Positions 1-11,372 of a DNA stretch of 64,000 nt are shown one piece after another. The position numbers and the translations under genes were made by a program. The notes under the pieces were generated by a model. It was not told the DNA's origin and ran no database searches. It saw only the letters and a list, made by a program, of their open reading frames with translations. Where the stretch lies: assembly GCA_014871385.1 (NCBI GenBank), contig CM026426.1:105063281-105127280 (forward strand). The letters run 5' to 3'. Numbering within the stretch: position 1 is the first letter of the stretch; each line of letters begins with the position of its first letter. The DNA comes from Ceratodon purpureus. Lineage: Eukaryota > Streptophyta > Bryopsida > Pseudoditrichales > Ditrichaceae.

Positions 1-196
1 TCTGTAGGTGTATCTGTTAAAAAAATTCCAATTAGTGTATGCAAGAAGCCAAGCTCATTGTGTTGCTACAGTTCTTTTTGTCATCAAAGATTGTAAGCAT
101 TTCCGGAGTCTATTTTCTACTTAATCTACTTAGAAGTTAGAGAGTTTTGATAGTGGGTATATTGTGTCACCACTAATTCGGTGTTGTGTTGCAGTC

Positions 197-2106
197 ATGG
201 TTGCTGGCAGCAAGGACGATGGTGTTCTCACGCCTTGGAACCTCCCATTCGACCTTCAGTCGCTACCGGAGGATAGGGCGGCCAAGCTCGTGGTGATTGC
301 ACCCTTTCTTCTTGGAAGGAAGAGTGCAAACTACGACATCGATTTCTTCCATCGTACACTTGGCCTCTGCGACACTAGGATTTCCTTCTCCGAGCTCAGT
401 AGTGACAAGGTATGCAAGAAATCCTTGTTCATAGAGAGATGGCTGGAATGACAAGGAGGGCGCCACCACATTGCTGACTGCAGTGACAACCAGGCTATCG
501 CTGCTTATATAGAGCAGCATGCGAAGGTGTATGGAGGTGAAGGCCGTGACAACGAAACATTTGGTACCTCCTTTCTTTGAGGCTGTCATCTGACCTTCGA
601 GTTGGGCAAAGAATTCAACTGGGCAGAGAAAGCTGCGACCTTACAGAAGGCACATGAAAAGGGGGTAGCCCGCAACCCTCTCAAGCTCACACCTCCAGCC
701 TTGAGAGAGCAGATCGAGGCCATCATCGACGTGCTCGTTGGCCACATCAACGACAAGCCCTCTGCTGGCAACACATCCTTGGCCATTCAGGGAGTCGGCA
801 CTCAACCTAGCCACGGCATCCTTGTTACGGGGAGCAGCAGCAAAGGAGGGCCTCCAGCAAAGGGAGCTCGGGGTCGCACTCAAAGCTAGCTCAGGGCGAA
901 GGCGGCCTTGGTCACTGGGGAGGAGAGCTTGCCCAAGTCTTCACTTGCTGGCAGCAAGGATGAAGACCGACCCACCTCGGATCTGAAGGCAAAGTTGGAC
1001 CAGGCTAGGGCCAAGAAGGCGAGAGCTCAGGCCGACCTTGCCCACAAGGAGGCTCAGAGGGAGGTGATTGTGGGAGACTTGAAGAACCAGAAGACTTTCT
1101 TGAAGGAGAAGGAGGATGAGGAGGGCCGGTTCTATGACGATGTGCCGCCCACCGTGCTGCCAGCAAGATAGCCGGGGCCGCTTGCAACATGGAAGCGAAG
1201 AAGCAGTTGGATGCTTTGGCCCGTCTTGGTGGTGATCAGATGGCCAATGCGAGCAAGGCTGCCCAAGAAGCCCAGCTTCGCATTGACAAAAAGGAGAAGC
1301 AGCTGGCAGCATTGATGGGGGACATAGAGAAGTCTAAGACCGAGGTCGGGGTTCTTAGTGTGGAGATCATGTCCCACAAGCTGGCAGCGGCATACATTTG
1401 CCCGAAGAGTGTGCTCCCACATCTACCATCCGAGTTTTGAGCCCTCCCCATTCAGCTTTCCGACCCTTGCCCCTTTTGTGCACGGTACTTTGTTGACGCT
1501 GCTTGTGTACCCTTGACATGCGGCTGCTTGGCACACCCACATTGCATGTTTGAGGTTGTCTTCTCCCTTGACGCCAAGTGTAGCCGTTGCTGCCACTCCT
1601 TGAGTGGGGGGTGGCTTGGGCAATGGGGATTTCCACTGCATGAGTCAGCTCAAGCGGAGCTCCACCACCTCTAGGAGGTTCTCAAGTCCGAGGTGGGAGC
1701 ACCAGACCTCCAGAGCCCCGTTGCTGGCAACAAGAGGGCCGCTGAGCGCTCTTCTCCTCCTTTGGGGGAGGAAAACCAAGTCAAGAAGAAGACTCGCTTT
1801 CAAGAGGAGTCGGAGGCTTCGGGTCCGCTTGTCATCGCCAAGACCTTCGCTCAGCCCGTGGTATCCGCGGCATTGCTGCGAGCAGCCGTAGGGGATGCCA
1901 ATGGTGTTGCCAACACCCAGAAGTTAGATGACTTGAGCTTCCTCCAAGTGACACAAGCCCCTCCACGTGAGGAGGTTGACAACACAGGCTCTCATGGTGG
2001 TGGACTCTGCACTAGTGCCACAGAGTCCAGGGGGACATCTTCAGACCCGGCTGGAGCTGCCCTGGAGAAGCTTGTTGATGCCATCGCGAGCTCAGCAGTG
2101 CCCTAG
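197..2106 (+). pseudogene. R1 RING-like coiled-coil protein, copy 1 (decayed)
   Basis: Start chosen at the ATG at 197, just after a tgttgcag acceptor-like sequence; copy 2 aligns from the same place (VAGSKDDG versus VADNKDDAG). Modules in order: an N-terminal domain (197-449) with a TPWNLPFD motif, ended by TGA at 449; a degraded stretch; a helical region ARNPLKL-x-ALREQIEAII (about 665-725); a Lys/Glu-rich coiled coil (about 980-1360); and a RING-like finger at 1468-1590 of pattern C-x2-C, then C-x2-H-x2-C, then C-x2-C. It is followed by WLGQWGF, a basic NLS-like patch (KKKTRF, about 1785) and a tail ending LVDAIASS before the stop at 2104. Several stops and frameshifts interrupt it. A ubiquitin-ligase or DNA-bound role is only inferred from the finger and NLS. 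Confidence 0.65.
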
Positions 2107-2749
2107 ACTCTTGTTTTTTCTTTTTTTGTTGATAGTGCCATAGCGGATTAGTATTAGCGGCATTTACCTTGTTCCACGTTTGTTCATGTGCTGCCTTGAT
2201 TTTTGACTCTATGTTCGCAGCTGGGGTGCCAGCAAGTAGTTGCTGGCAGCAGTGTGTAAGTAGTTCCGATAGGGGGTGTCAGACTTTCTAGAGACCGAAC
2301 CTCATTTTTTTGGACACTTAGGATGAATGTTATCCTATTTTATTTGCATTTTGTACATGTGGCTACCACCTTGGTCGTGATGGTATGGAAGTTGCCATTG
2401 TCCTGAACCCTAATCTGTGCTGGCATCAAGACGTTCTAGAAGTACACTTGCATTCATCAAGGGGGAAGGTTACAGACCGTTCTGAGGATAATAAAAAATA
2501 TATTTAACCATACATGATGTGTCAAGCACAATGCATGGTCCCTTACAAGTGTAAAAAATCATACTGGCATCGGTTTACTGAAATGTGGAGGCATTTCAAA
2601 TACTGCGGGCAGAGTTGTGAAGACCCTGATAGAACACCTTAATTCCGTGGTGAAAACGTTGCTGCCCTACACTTCCACTATCTTGATGGTTTTGGAAACC
2701 GCCACCTCACCAAGAAATACACGCCTCTCATTACGTATGTTGATCTACA
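2107..2749. other. Spacer between the convergent R1 genes
   Basis: No coding signal. It is T-rich after the first gene and holds word variants at 2227-2235 and 2240-2251, plus a GCTGGCATCAAG variant near 2412. The phrase ttggacacttag near 2311-2322 matches a similar phrase after the copy-2 gene (about 56019-56030), so part of this spacer is conserved element sequence. Confidence 0.5.
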
Positions 2750-3985
2750 TCAAAGCTTCCAACAAACTGTATTAGTACCGTTATGCTGGCACCAAGTAGC
2801 AGCACCTTGCGGATCTAAAACCAATGGAGTGATGTTGCTTGCATGTACCTTTTTTTCACGTGAACCGTCTGCTTCCACCAGAACCATGTTGTACTCTTTG
2901 CGATCATCGTCTCCGAGCATCATTGCAATTTCATGGCGCAAGTGGGATATAGGCCAGTCCTTGCCCCTTCAAATGCTGGCATTGGTCTCCCTCTAAATGT
3001 ACAACAAACTTCTACCATCTCCACCTCTGGTAGATGGTCAATCGCATTCCATCTGTTGTTGGCAGCACCCCTAAACCTTGTATACTGGAACCTAGTGTAT
3101 AGTGTTTGCCTGCCCACATGGTACCGGAAGACAATGCTGGACCTATTCACAACACACTTGATAACATCCTGGCCAATGTGAAACTTCTCAGCCCATCCAG
3201 GATTCATCAGACTACTTAGGAGTGCCTTAGACGGAGTGTAGAATGAAGAGTGTAGGAGTCCGCTGAATGCTGTCACATGCGACCGCAAATAAGTCCACCA
3301 TAACGTGGATAGGCAAAAACCATTGCTCATGGGCGAAACTACTACCAGTGGACGCTATCATCGCATTGGAAAAATCTACTGTCAGCTTTGTCCTGAAGGC
3401 TTCAGAGGTGTGCATGTCTGGCAAAGGCCACTCCACGTCGTTGAAACTAGGGAGCGAGATTGGTTCTATCCTCCCGTACAACGTAGGCTCTACCGGGGGA
3501 AAATATACGCCACCAAGGAAGAATGTATCCATGTCCAACAAGTCTGTATGGCTTCGACCATTCCGCGTTGCCTCCCCAATCTATGCATGGAGCACAAGAA
3601 TGGGACTAATGATAGATGTGGGGTGCACCCAATCATCAAAGTGCAAGGAGTATAGGTATTTGGCCGTGCATTGCCTACTCGCTGCCATAGCGGGATCCAA
3701 GCTTAATTGGCTAGGCTGATACGCATGCCGCACAAGCACCTTATCCAGGTTGCTTACTCCACGCACACAAGGTGTCCAGGAAAAATCCATGATCTCAGCT
3801 TTGAAGGCCTCACGAAAATTATCTCCACCATGCCGCCTCGCCTCTCTACCCCAAGGCCCTTCCGACTTTGGTTGCAGCAGAACCCATGAATTCCGGTCTA
3901 GCCTCATTGGGGTCCAATTGCCATGGACATCTTGATCGTTGTGCAAAATTACGCTCTGAGCTAGCGATTTTGGCCGTCTAGCCAT
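2750..3985 (-). pseudogene. R1 ORF2, conserved unknown protein, copy 1
   Basis: Starts at an ATG at 3985 (MARRPKSL); copy 2 has MTRRPNSL at the equivalent place, which fixes the start. Conserved blocks shared with copy 2 are GPWGREARRHGG, LDKVLVRHxYxP, DWVHPTSIIS, HEQWFxPIH, HIGQDVIK, FRYHVGRQTLYTRF and EIAMMLGDD. The reading frame breaks at about 3583 (stop), 3260 and 2960. No family was recognised: there is no DDE, RT or helicase motif I can name. It converges on the RING-like gene, so both are parts of one element. About 400 residues in total; function unknown. Confidence 0.6.
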
Positions 3986-4906
3986 GCTTCCCTAAACCCC
4001 AAGGTTTTGGAAGACACAGTAATGAACTATAACATCTCCCTTTCATACCAACCAAGGCGAGGGAACATAATGCCAGCACAGGAAAAATCACATTTGCATA
4101 GTTTGAGCACTTGACGACAGCAAAATCCTGAGTTGATAATTAAAGATGAAGTTTTCCATAATCCTGCCTACTCACAATGTTGCCTCCAGGAGGCAAAAAA
4201 GCCTGGATCATGTCAAGACAGAGCATTGATCGATATGAAAAAAAAGTTACCTAGTTTTGTAGCTCGCTGGCAGCAAACGGCACATTAAGTTGACAGCGAA
4301 GAAAGCCGCACTTCCACCTCGATTCAAGATGTCCTACTAAAGCACAATTCGCTACATATACAACACCCAATACCCCAAATCACCTGGACAACTCGCAGCA
4401 AGTGCCAACTCTTGCTGCCGGCAACAAATTCCCAAAATCATGTGTTTCTCCCTTCGCATTAATCCGCACCCACTCTCCCATATCAGCTGGAATCCTCCCA
4501 GCCCCAACTCCCGCTGGCTGCATCCAAGTTCCCAATTGCCACGCTCCTATCGTAGCGCTAACACCTACTGGCTGCACTCACTCTCTCTACGCGTTCAAAA
4601 AACTTCGCCACTCACTCGTCGTTGGCGGAGGAGGTAGGAGGGCGGACTCATAACTTCCTCGTTCAAAGAGTTGGCAGAAAGTTTGCTGACACGAGGAGGC
4701 CAGCTTGGGAACCGGTCCGAGCTCCGCCAGATCGCTCATAGCGCGCCACTGTAGCAGCGCCCGTCACACGCCCTTCGCGAAGGTCATTGCTTAGACCCTC
4801 CCGCGGCAGCGTTGCTGGCACAAGTGGTGCCCCGTCAAAAGTGCGCGGGCAGGCCCCATTTTTTTTCTCCCACGTGCCGCTTACACGGCCTTTTAAAGAC
4901 CTGTAT
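3986..4906. other. R1 flank, non-coding, with dense TGCTGGCA-type words
   Basis: No gene. Word variants occur at 4265-4276 (CGCTGGCAGCAA), near 4409-4427 (TTGCTGCCGGCAACAA) and near 4811. The last trace of the R1 word lies near 4820, about 85 bases before the truncated gypsy integrase begins, so the R1/gypsy junction is probably between 4830 and 4906. Confidence 0.4.
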
Positions 4907-5420
4907 TTGCACGTAATGAATGACTTATCCCATGAGTGTTGTTTCTTACCAACATACTTTGTTAACATATCCTCAAAAGCCTTATTAGTTATTGCAGTCT
5001 GTCCATCACTCTCAAGATGATATGTAGTAATCAACTTAATTTTGGTCCCACACAATCTGAAAAGTAAAGTCCGAAATTCACTTATAAACTTACAATCTCT
5101 TTCACTTATAATCTCACGCGGAATTCCATGGTGTTTGAAGATCTCTCTCATGAATAACTCAGCTACCCCATAAGCAATGACAGTAGTAACTCTAGGAATA
5201 AAATGAGCTATCTTGATTAGATAATCTACAACCACCATGAAACTATCAAAGTTACTTCGAGTCTTAAGCAATCCAACAATAAAATCCATATTGACCGTTT
5301 CAAATCTTAAGTTAGGGATACTAAAAAGGTTGCAACAATTTAGGGCTCTTCACTTGTTCAGACTTAGAGACTTGACATTTCAAGCATCTTTCAACATATT
5401 TTTTGACATCTTTTCATTCT
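4907..5420 (-). pseudogene. Gypsy integrase, 3'-truncated
   Basis: A CLKC half of the HHCC zinc finger (about 5375-5390) precedes the catalytic core: MDFIVGL (first Asp, about 5289), SERDCKF (second Asp, about 5105) and a Glu in the AFEDML segment (about 4985). The canonical second-Asp motif reads ERDCKF here. Frameshifts separate the zinc finger from the core near 5290-5330. The C-terminal chromodomain or GPY/F region is absent because homology stops near 4907. The enzyme would integrate retroelement cDNA; this copy cannot be functional. Confidence 0.8.
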
Positions 5421-5928
5421 TCGCCAATAATATTGACGCTTGATTACCATATAAGTCTTTTGAAAACCTGGATGGCCTAACTGGGATACCATGAAGATTA
5501 TTCATAATTTTGAGCCTATATTCTCGAATTTTGGAAATAAAAACTCTTCCATTATAATATAGAACTTCATTTTTCAATTCAAAAGACTTAAACTTATCAA
5601 TTTCGTTCACAGTTCTAGCTTCCTTAGATAGACTTTCAAATGGAAGTCTTAAGAAATCAACATTAGGATAATGCATTTTGATTTCATCCATCAGAGAATT
5701 TTTAATGCATGAAATAACATTTGCTAGCGGTCTTTTAGAAAGAGTATCAGCAACCACATTATTCTTACATTTAACATATTCTATGTCAAAATCAAACTCT
5801 TGTAACAATTCCATCCACGTATACTGCCTTCTATACAAATTTGATTGAGTTGATAAATATTTCAAAGACTGGTGATCAGTTTCTATCTTAAACCTTACTC
5901 CTAGTAAATAATGTCTCCAAGCCTTCAA
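5380..5928 (-). pseudogene. Gypsy RNase H and connection segment
   Basis: Carries TDHQSLKYL and the C-terminal NVVADTLSKRP signature of gypsy RNase H, which removes RNA from the RNA-DNA hybrid. The N-terminal third with the first catalytic Asp (normally TDAS) lies in a broken stretch at about 5930-6140. It is followed directly by the linker that leads into the integrase zinc finger. Confidence 0.8.
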
Positions 5929-6147
5929 ATAACAAATTATTGCAAGTATTTCCTTCTCATGTACATGATATATGACTCAATAGTGTTTAAGTTACCGGAT
6001 TCATATGCACCTATCTTATTCTCTTGCATCAAATCTGTACCAATAGCTAAATCACTAGCATCGATATACAAGATTATGTTTCCTTTCAGGGATCCATAAT
6101 AGTCAAAATAAGAGTTTGGATTAACACTGACTTCAAAGTCTGGAAAC

Positions 6148-7162
6148 TCAAGTCACTAAATCAGCACTCCAATCTATCACGTTATCCTTGCCTTTCAACA
6201 AATTGGTCATAAGAGCAGCTATTTCAGAAAATCCTTTGACAAAACTTCTATAATAGCTTGCAAGACCTACGAAACTTCTCACCTCACTCTTGTCTTTTGG
6301 TATTGGCCACTCAACAACTGCTTTGACCTTCTTAGGATCTACTAAGATTCCCTTATCCGAAATGATGTGACCAAGAAATTCAATACGAGATGTAAAGGAA
6401 GCATAATTACTTAACTTGGCATATAATTTATTCGCTTTTAAAGATTGAAAAACTTGTTTAAGATGTTTCTTATGTTCTTCGACATTCTTGGAATATATAA
6501 GAATATCATCCATGAATATCAGTACAAGTTTATTCAAATGATTACAAAATAATGTATCCATCAAAGTCATAAATGTAGCAGGAACATTTGTAAGTTCAAA
6601 AGGCATTACAACGTACATATAATGACATGAACGTAATCTAAAGCCTGTTTTTGCAATGTTAGATTCTTTAAATTGAATTTGATGATAACTAATCTTCAAA
6701 TCTATTTTGGAAATTAATTTTGATCCATGTAAGTGATAAAAAATATCATTGACATGGGGCAACGAAAATCTATTCTTAACAGTGAGTTTATTTAGACCGC
6801 GATAATCTACACATAATTTTAATGATTCATCTTTCTTCTTATCAAAGAGGACTAGGGCTCCCTAAGGTGATTGGTAGGTCTAATGTAACCTTTGTTCAAC
6901 AAGTCTTTTAATTGATAGTTCAACTCAACATTTTGAATTAAAGAATGGCAATAGGGTGCATTAGCAATAGGAGCGGCATCAACAATAAATCTATAGCATG
7001 ATCAACATCTCTCCTAGGTGGCAATCCCTTCAACTCTTCAGGAAATTCATCTTTACAGTCATTTAAGAATTCATTCACTCTTTTGTTGTCCTTACTTTCA
7101 TCCTCAACTTCACTCACATGTATTAGAAATACTTCATGGATTTTTTTAATAAACCGTTTCAT
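6148..7162 (-). pseudogene. Gypsy reverse transcriptase
   Basis: The palm is readable at 6762-6148: SKIDLKISYHQI, then FMDDILIYS (the YxDD box with Phe in place of Tyr) near 6505, then EFLGHIIS and SYYRSFVKGF in the thumb. Upstream, 7162-6938 contains LKGLPPRRDVDHAIDL, the usual entry to gypsy RT. A frame break and stops lie between about 6760 and 6940. It would make cDNA from element RNA; inactive here. Confidence 0.85.
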
Positions 7163-7440
7163 TTATAAATGAGAAAGCATAGGACACTTGGTGAAGATCT
7201 CTATACCTTTTATGGAGAAAGATTTACCGTTGTGAAGCTTTCCATGGACTACTCCCTTTTGCATGCAATCCATGCATTCACTTGCTTCAACCACGCCATC
7301 CCCAGTATCATTTCATATCGTGTTTAATTCCAAACTTCAAAGTCCACCTCAATATCCACACCTTGAAGGTTCATATGAAGCTTCAACTTGGAATGATTGA
7401 TAAAAGTTGTTTAGGTGTTTGGTAATTAAATTGAGCAAGG
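7161..7440 (-). pseudogene. Gypsy protease remnant
   Basis: Minus-strand fragments read VDFEVW, YEMILGMAWL and a downstream VHGKLHNG-like stretch, matching the C-terminal half of gypsy retropepsins (ILGMDWL motif) just upstream of the reverse transcriptase. The catalytic D-S/T-G triad is not visible, and stops interrupt the frame. Confidence 0.55.
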
Positions 7441-9990
7441 TTTGAAAGGAACTAATGGAAGTCCTAGATTGTGAGCAAATGAAGTTGATATCATATAATG
7501 AGTGCTACTAAAATTAACAAGAATCATGAAAGAGAAGGAAGAAAACAAATTAAAATTAAAAGGTGTATTAACAAAGGGTCAATATACACAATTTGATAAG
7601 AATTTAAAAGGGCAGAGGTGATGAGAGTCTATATGGAGGGAATTTAAAATACACTTACAAAATTACTTTATTTTAACAGTCCGTTGTAGTTGAAATATCT
7701 TCATTGACAATTAATCTAAAATAAATTATACATATAGAGATTGTCATGATGTACATATCGTTAAAAAATTTGAGGCATTCAAGTAGGCATTGTTTTATGA
7801 ATTTTAGTGGGCCACCATTGCCAACATATGAAGACTATGCAAATTAAATAACAATATACGATAAGAATTATCTCATTCATTAATATCAAACGACATACAC
7901 AAGTAGAGCTAATAAATGAAGAACCTCGATATTCAATGTTATGAATTAACGCTTGAAGTTTTCGTTCATATGCCTTGTCGTCCTTGAAACTCTAAATTTT
8001 GGAGACCTGGAACTTAAACCGTATTAACCTTTAACCCTAATTCTTCATCCATTGGACAATGGAAATAACCACGACGTTGGCCTCTTGGATTACAGAGCTC
8101 CATAAGACTAAGAGCACTTCAAGAAATCGTTATTATTTTCATTATTTATTTGTTTGAACTCCCCGTACGTATACTAACAATTACAAGGTCCTTGTAGTGT
8201 CACAAACAAAAAATATAGCTAATTCATTTTCTACTCTGTGTTACATTTCTATCACTCATTGCCACTAAGCACTAAATGCACTAAGATTATGCAACTTCTC
8301 GTCATAGAAGGCCCCATAGAATTAATCAAGAATTGAGTTGTTGCATCTAGAAAATGAGATGTTGTCCTCATCGTGGTCGTCGTCTGTATTACGCTCGCCC
8401 GTTCCACATCAATGCCGGTCGTTGAGTACGTCTTTAGACATGACTCTGAAGACAAGGTGACATGACACCGAAGAGCTCTAGTTTTTCTCCGCTGCAAACC
8501 CTGCGGAGAAACTGAGTTGTTCTTGCAAGCTCCGGGTGAGCGTCCGCGACATGTGCAAGGTTGCACTCAAAATTTGGAGACCGACAACAAACGAACCACC
8601 ATCCCAGCCCGCAACAACCTCTTATACACCTCTAGAATGAAGCAAAATCCTACACGCAACATCTCTTCTCTTGGTACGGTGAACACAAAGGATATAATAT
8701 CTTCAAGAAAATGAAGGAGTGGCAATCACTAATTTCACCATGACCCATATGTCCACTTGTTCTATATAGTCAACCCCAGAGGAAGAATAATTTTGACGCT
8801 TTGTCACGCACATATAGTACTACAATTATACAAGGTATTGAATAAGTAAAGACGCCGCACTACATGCTTGTGCGATTTCTCAAAAAAATCTTTAAATCCA
8901 TGACCATCACCGACCATACAAAAAATTAGAGAATACTCCGTAGGATGAACACTCTCTAATCTAGTTTTTCCTTAAGTCTCCTAAGCCATTCTAAGGTCTG
9001 ATTAAAATCCGCAATTAAGTGCTCAATCAAAACTAGGTTTTTTTTAACCTCCTCCTACAATTCAATAATCTTCAAATGCAGTGCCATTGCAAGATCATGT
9101 GACATTGGCCTAAGAGGTGTGTGTCTCATAGCTGATTGAGGTGTTAATTAACAAAGGCAGTTGCACACTTTGCGGAGTGAGCAACTGACGGAGACCACTA
9201 TTAATGTTACCTGCCAGTCGTCCTCAAAACGCGCTATAGTACCTTCAGCAATATCCAGATGCATCATTATCACCACTTTCACGTAATGTTTACACATCTC
9301 ACCGCGCTATGCCTAGACGCAATAGCAAACTCCCGACTCTGAGACAAGATTATGTACAGTTTAACGCAGATGTTGATGAGAAGTGGAGGTGACCATAGAT
9401 GTGTCATCGATCTTCTACCATAGAAGATCTTTTGCAAATCTCTGTACTAATAATGATGGTGCACATCCTTAGTTAGCGCAGTGGTGCACCAATCCACCCT
9501 GTGACCAATGATCATTAGGAGAATTTTGGGGTCTCGAAAAGGCCTTGTAAGACAACTCGAATTAGGTGAACTTCCTGCCCAAATACCCCTTTGCTGCTAT
9601 CAGCATGAGTAGAGAACGCTACCCCTAGCGGCTTGGCAAGGTTCAGAAGGGGGCAGTGTGGCTAGATTTTGCCTCGTTGGCGTTGGCCTGTCGATGGTGT
9701 TTGGAGAGCGCCAACGAGTGGAATTTATTGCTTTGCAAATAATAAACTCATTTGATTAGTTACCTCAATCCATGGTTTCTTTGATTTGTTGCTACAATAG
9801 TTTAGACGAGATGGCGCCACCGGCTCTACGCTGTTCACCACCAAGAAAACGCATTGCGCACTTTTGCTTCCCACAAATCAATTATGCCACAATGACACCT
9901 ACAATTCGATGTGATTTGCTCCAAAGGTTTCAAATGACAATAGCGCCTCAAATCGGGGGTGCGAAATTTAATTTTGGATAAACTTGTTTC
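7441..9990. other. Unassigned AT-rich stretch
   Basis: I see no coding region, terminal repeat or RNA gene that I can support. Short open frames here (for example 8566-8252 on - and 8517-8714 on +) lack any recognisable motif and overlap on opposite strands. The R1 word reappears only from 9999-10009 onward. Confidence 0.4.
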
Positions 9991-10428
9991 TGGCGTCCGC
10001 TGGCAGCAACGGCGCCGAAGGCTCGTTTGTAGTCGGCAACATTGGCTTAATAAAAAAGCTGTAAATTGATGTACTCGACGAGGAGGTGAGTTGCCTCAAT
10101 GAACTTGTGTGGGGTGTTTGTAGGTTAATGGGTTTTAGGAATTTGAAATTTGATGCTATTAGACCTTGCTGCCACCATAATTTCTAACAGAGTAGGTTTC
10201 CACGTCGAAGATGAGGCCCCTATTCCACTGAACTATATTAGAAGTAGTTGTGACTGTGAATTTGGTCGTCCAGCAACAACAACTACGGTTTAAAGAGTTT
10301 GTTCACATTTTTTTATTTTTTTTTGCGTTGGAGGTGTCACAGAATCATAAGAAGATTTTTCGGATCGCTACAGGTCACTGAGCAGCCCAGAGGAGATTCC
10401 ATCATTTTTTTGGATTTTTTGCTTTACG
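9991..10428. other. Non-coding flank of the coiled-coil pseudogene, R1-like words
   Basis: Contains GCTGGCAGCAA at 9999-10009 and CTTGCTGCCACC near 10167, then a T-rich tract at 10307-10324. No gene. The words suggest that this stretch and the following pseudogene belong to an R1-related element. Confidence 0.35.
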
Positions 10429-11104
10429 ATGGCAGCAAGGATTGCACTGAATACTTGGTTCAATCCCCAAGTTCCACTAGATGCACGCTTTGCCCCAGTC
10501 ATCAAGCGAGGTTCTAAACAAGTAGAGTTGCGCATGATAAGCCTATTTATAGCATAGAGGTCTCTTGGAGACATTAACATTGACTTGAGGACTGATGGAG
10601 ACATTTACCCCGTTGAATTACTAACAAAGAAGCCACCTTTACTCAAAATGCTTAAAGAGTTCATTGAATTCATATGCCATGGAGAGCAGGGTCTCCAAGG
10701 ATATACATACAGACTGATGTATCATTGTGTACACGGTCCTATACGGCGTGAGGAGGACATGGAGATGCAATGCAGAGAGTTGAGTGAAGAAGTGCTTCTA
10801 CATAGAGGCGAAGCTCTTGCCGGCAACTCAAGGGTGGGCCAAGATCTCCAAATGTAGAGAATGCGTTGCGCTGACTTAGAGAAGACATGCACGGATTTGA
10901 AGGCTGAAATATAGGCTGTCTGCGACAGCTGTGCCCAAAGGGTGGAGCAATAGGAGTGCCATGTGCAAAGTCTCCAAGAAGACGTTGAGCACTGCGAGCG
11001 AAGAGCCAGCTTCAAAAAGGACACTCCCATAGGCATGCAACGTAGGGCTCGTGCTCTTGAAGGGATTCACGAGTTGAAACGAGGATCAGGTGGAACAAAA
11101 GCAA
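10429..11104 (+). pseudogene. Coiled-coil protein pseudogene, R1-like flank
   Basis: One reading frame runs from the ATG at 10429 (MAARIALNTWF) to about 11104, broken only by four TAG codons (10555, 10855, 10912, 10951). The second half is heptad-rich with several Cys (CADLEKTC, CHVQSLQEDVEHCERR). The consistent frame over about 225 codons argues that this was a real gene. All four stops could have arisen from CAG by C-to-T change. The frame runs into a foldback element at 11107. Function unknown; it resembles the coiled-coil parts of the R1 proteins in style only. Confidence 0.5.
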
Positions 11105-11106
11105 GA

Positions 11107-11372
11107 CACTACTATATTCGTTATATTGAGACTTTTCATAGTCTCAATTTAATGCTTGACTATAGCTTTTTCATTGATTTCTTGATTGATTCTATATTTG
11201 TCAAAAACTTTTTGACTATGTATGGGAAGATTATCCTCGAGTCGAGGATAATCTATAATTCGAAAGTCAAAAAAAAGTTCAAATTGTCTAAAAACAATTG
11301 CTGAAATTGTAGGCAAAAAGTCTCAAAGTTCTGAAATTGTCTCAAAATAACGAATATGGTCATCTAGTAGGA
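11107..11372. mobile_element. Foldback/MITE-like inverted-repeat element
   Basis: The ends are inverted: ATATTCGTTATATTGAGAC at the left (about 11112-11130) matches, reversed and complemented, GTCTCAAAATAACGAATAT at the right (about 11339-11357). The exact centre holds a perfect palindrome with 13-bp arms (11228-11240 and 11242-11254, one G between). The intervening arms also match partially, so the unit can fold into one long imperfect hairpin. It interrupts the coiled-coil frame. No target duplication could be set. Confidence 0.6.

Larger units (their letters stand above)
1..4860. mobile_element. R1 repetitive element, copy 1 (left end outside window)
   Basis: This composite unit has a RING-like protein pseudogene on + (197-2106) facing an unrelated conserved protein pseudogene on - (3985-2750). 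The same pair, in the same order and orientation, recurs at 51568-58186, which is what defines the element. The pseudo-palindromic word TTGCTGGCAGCAA or close variants is scattered throughout, for example at 201-213, 945-957, 1154-1166, 1721-1733, 2240-2251 and 4265-4276. No terminal repeats were found: the left side runs off the window and the right side is lost near a truncated gypsy fragment. The superfamily is unknown to me. That it is mobile is inferred from the two diverged copies, not from termini. Confidence 0.6.
4907..7440 (-). mobile_element. Ty3/gypsy retrotransposon fragment (pol only, truncated)
   Basis: On the minus strand the order is protease remnant, reverse transcriptase, RNase H, zinc finger and integrase, the gypsy order. 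The integrase breaks off near 4907 and no gag, primer-binding site or LTR pair was found. Base composition is clearly more AT-rich than the flanking R1 DNA, consistent with a separate origin. This is an old, dead fragment. Confidence 0.85.

Noticed and set aside
164..196. Start of the first R1 protein at a GTG at 164
   Set aside because: The eukaryotic context and alignment with copy 2 place the conserved protein from the ATG at 197, after an acceptor-like tgttgcag.
4907..7440. Full-length gypsy element with LTRs
   Set aside because: No paired LTRs, primer-binding site or gag found; the integrase is truncated.
8252..8714. Open frames on both strands in the 8.2-8.7 kb stretch
   Set aside because: Short, overlapping on opposite strands, no motif, no splice support and no second copy in the window.
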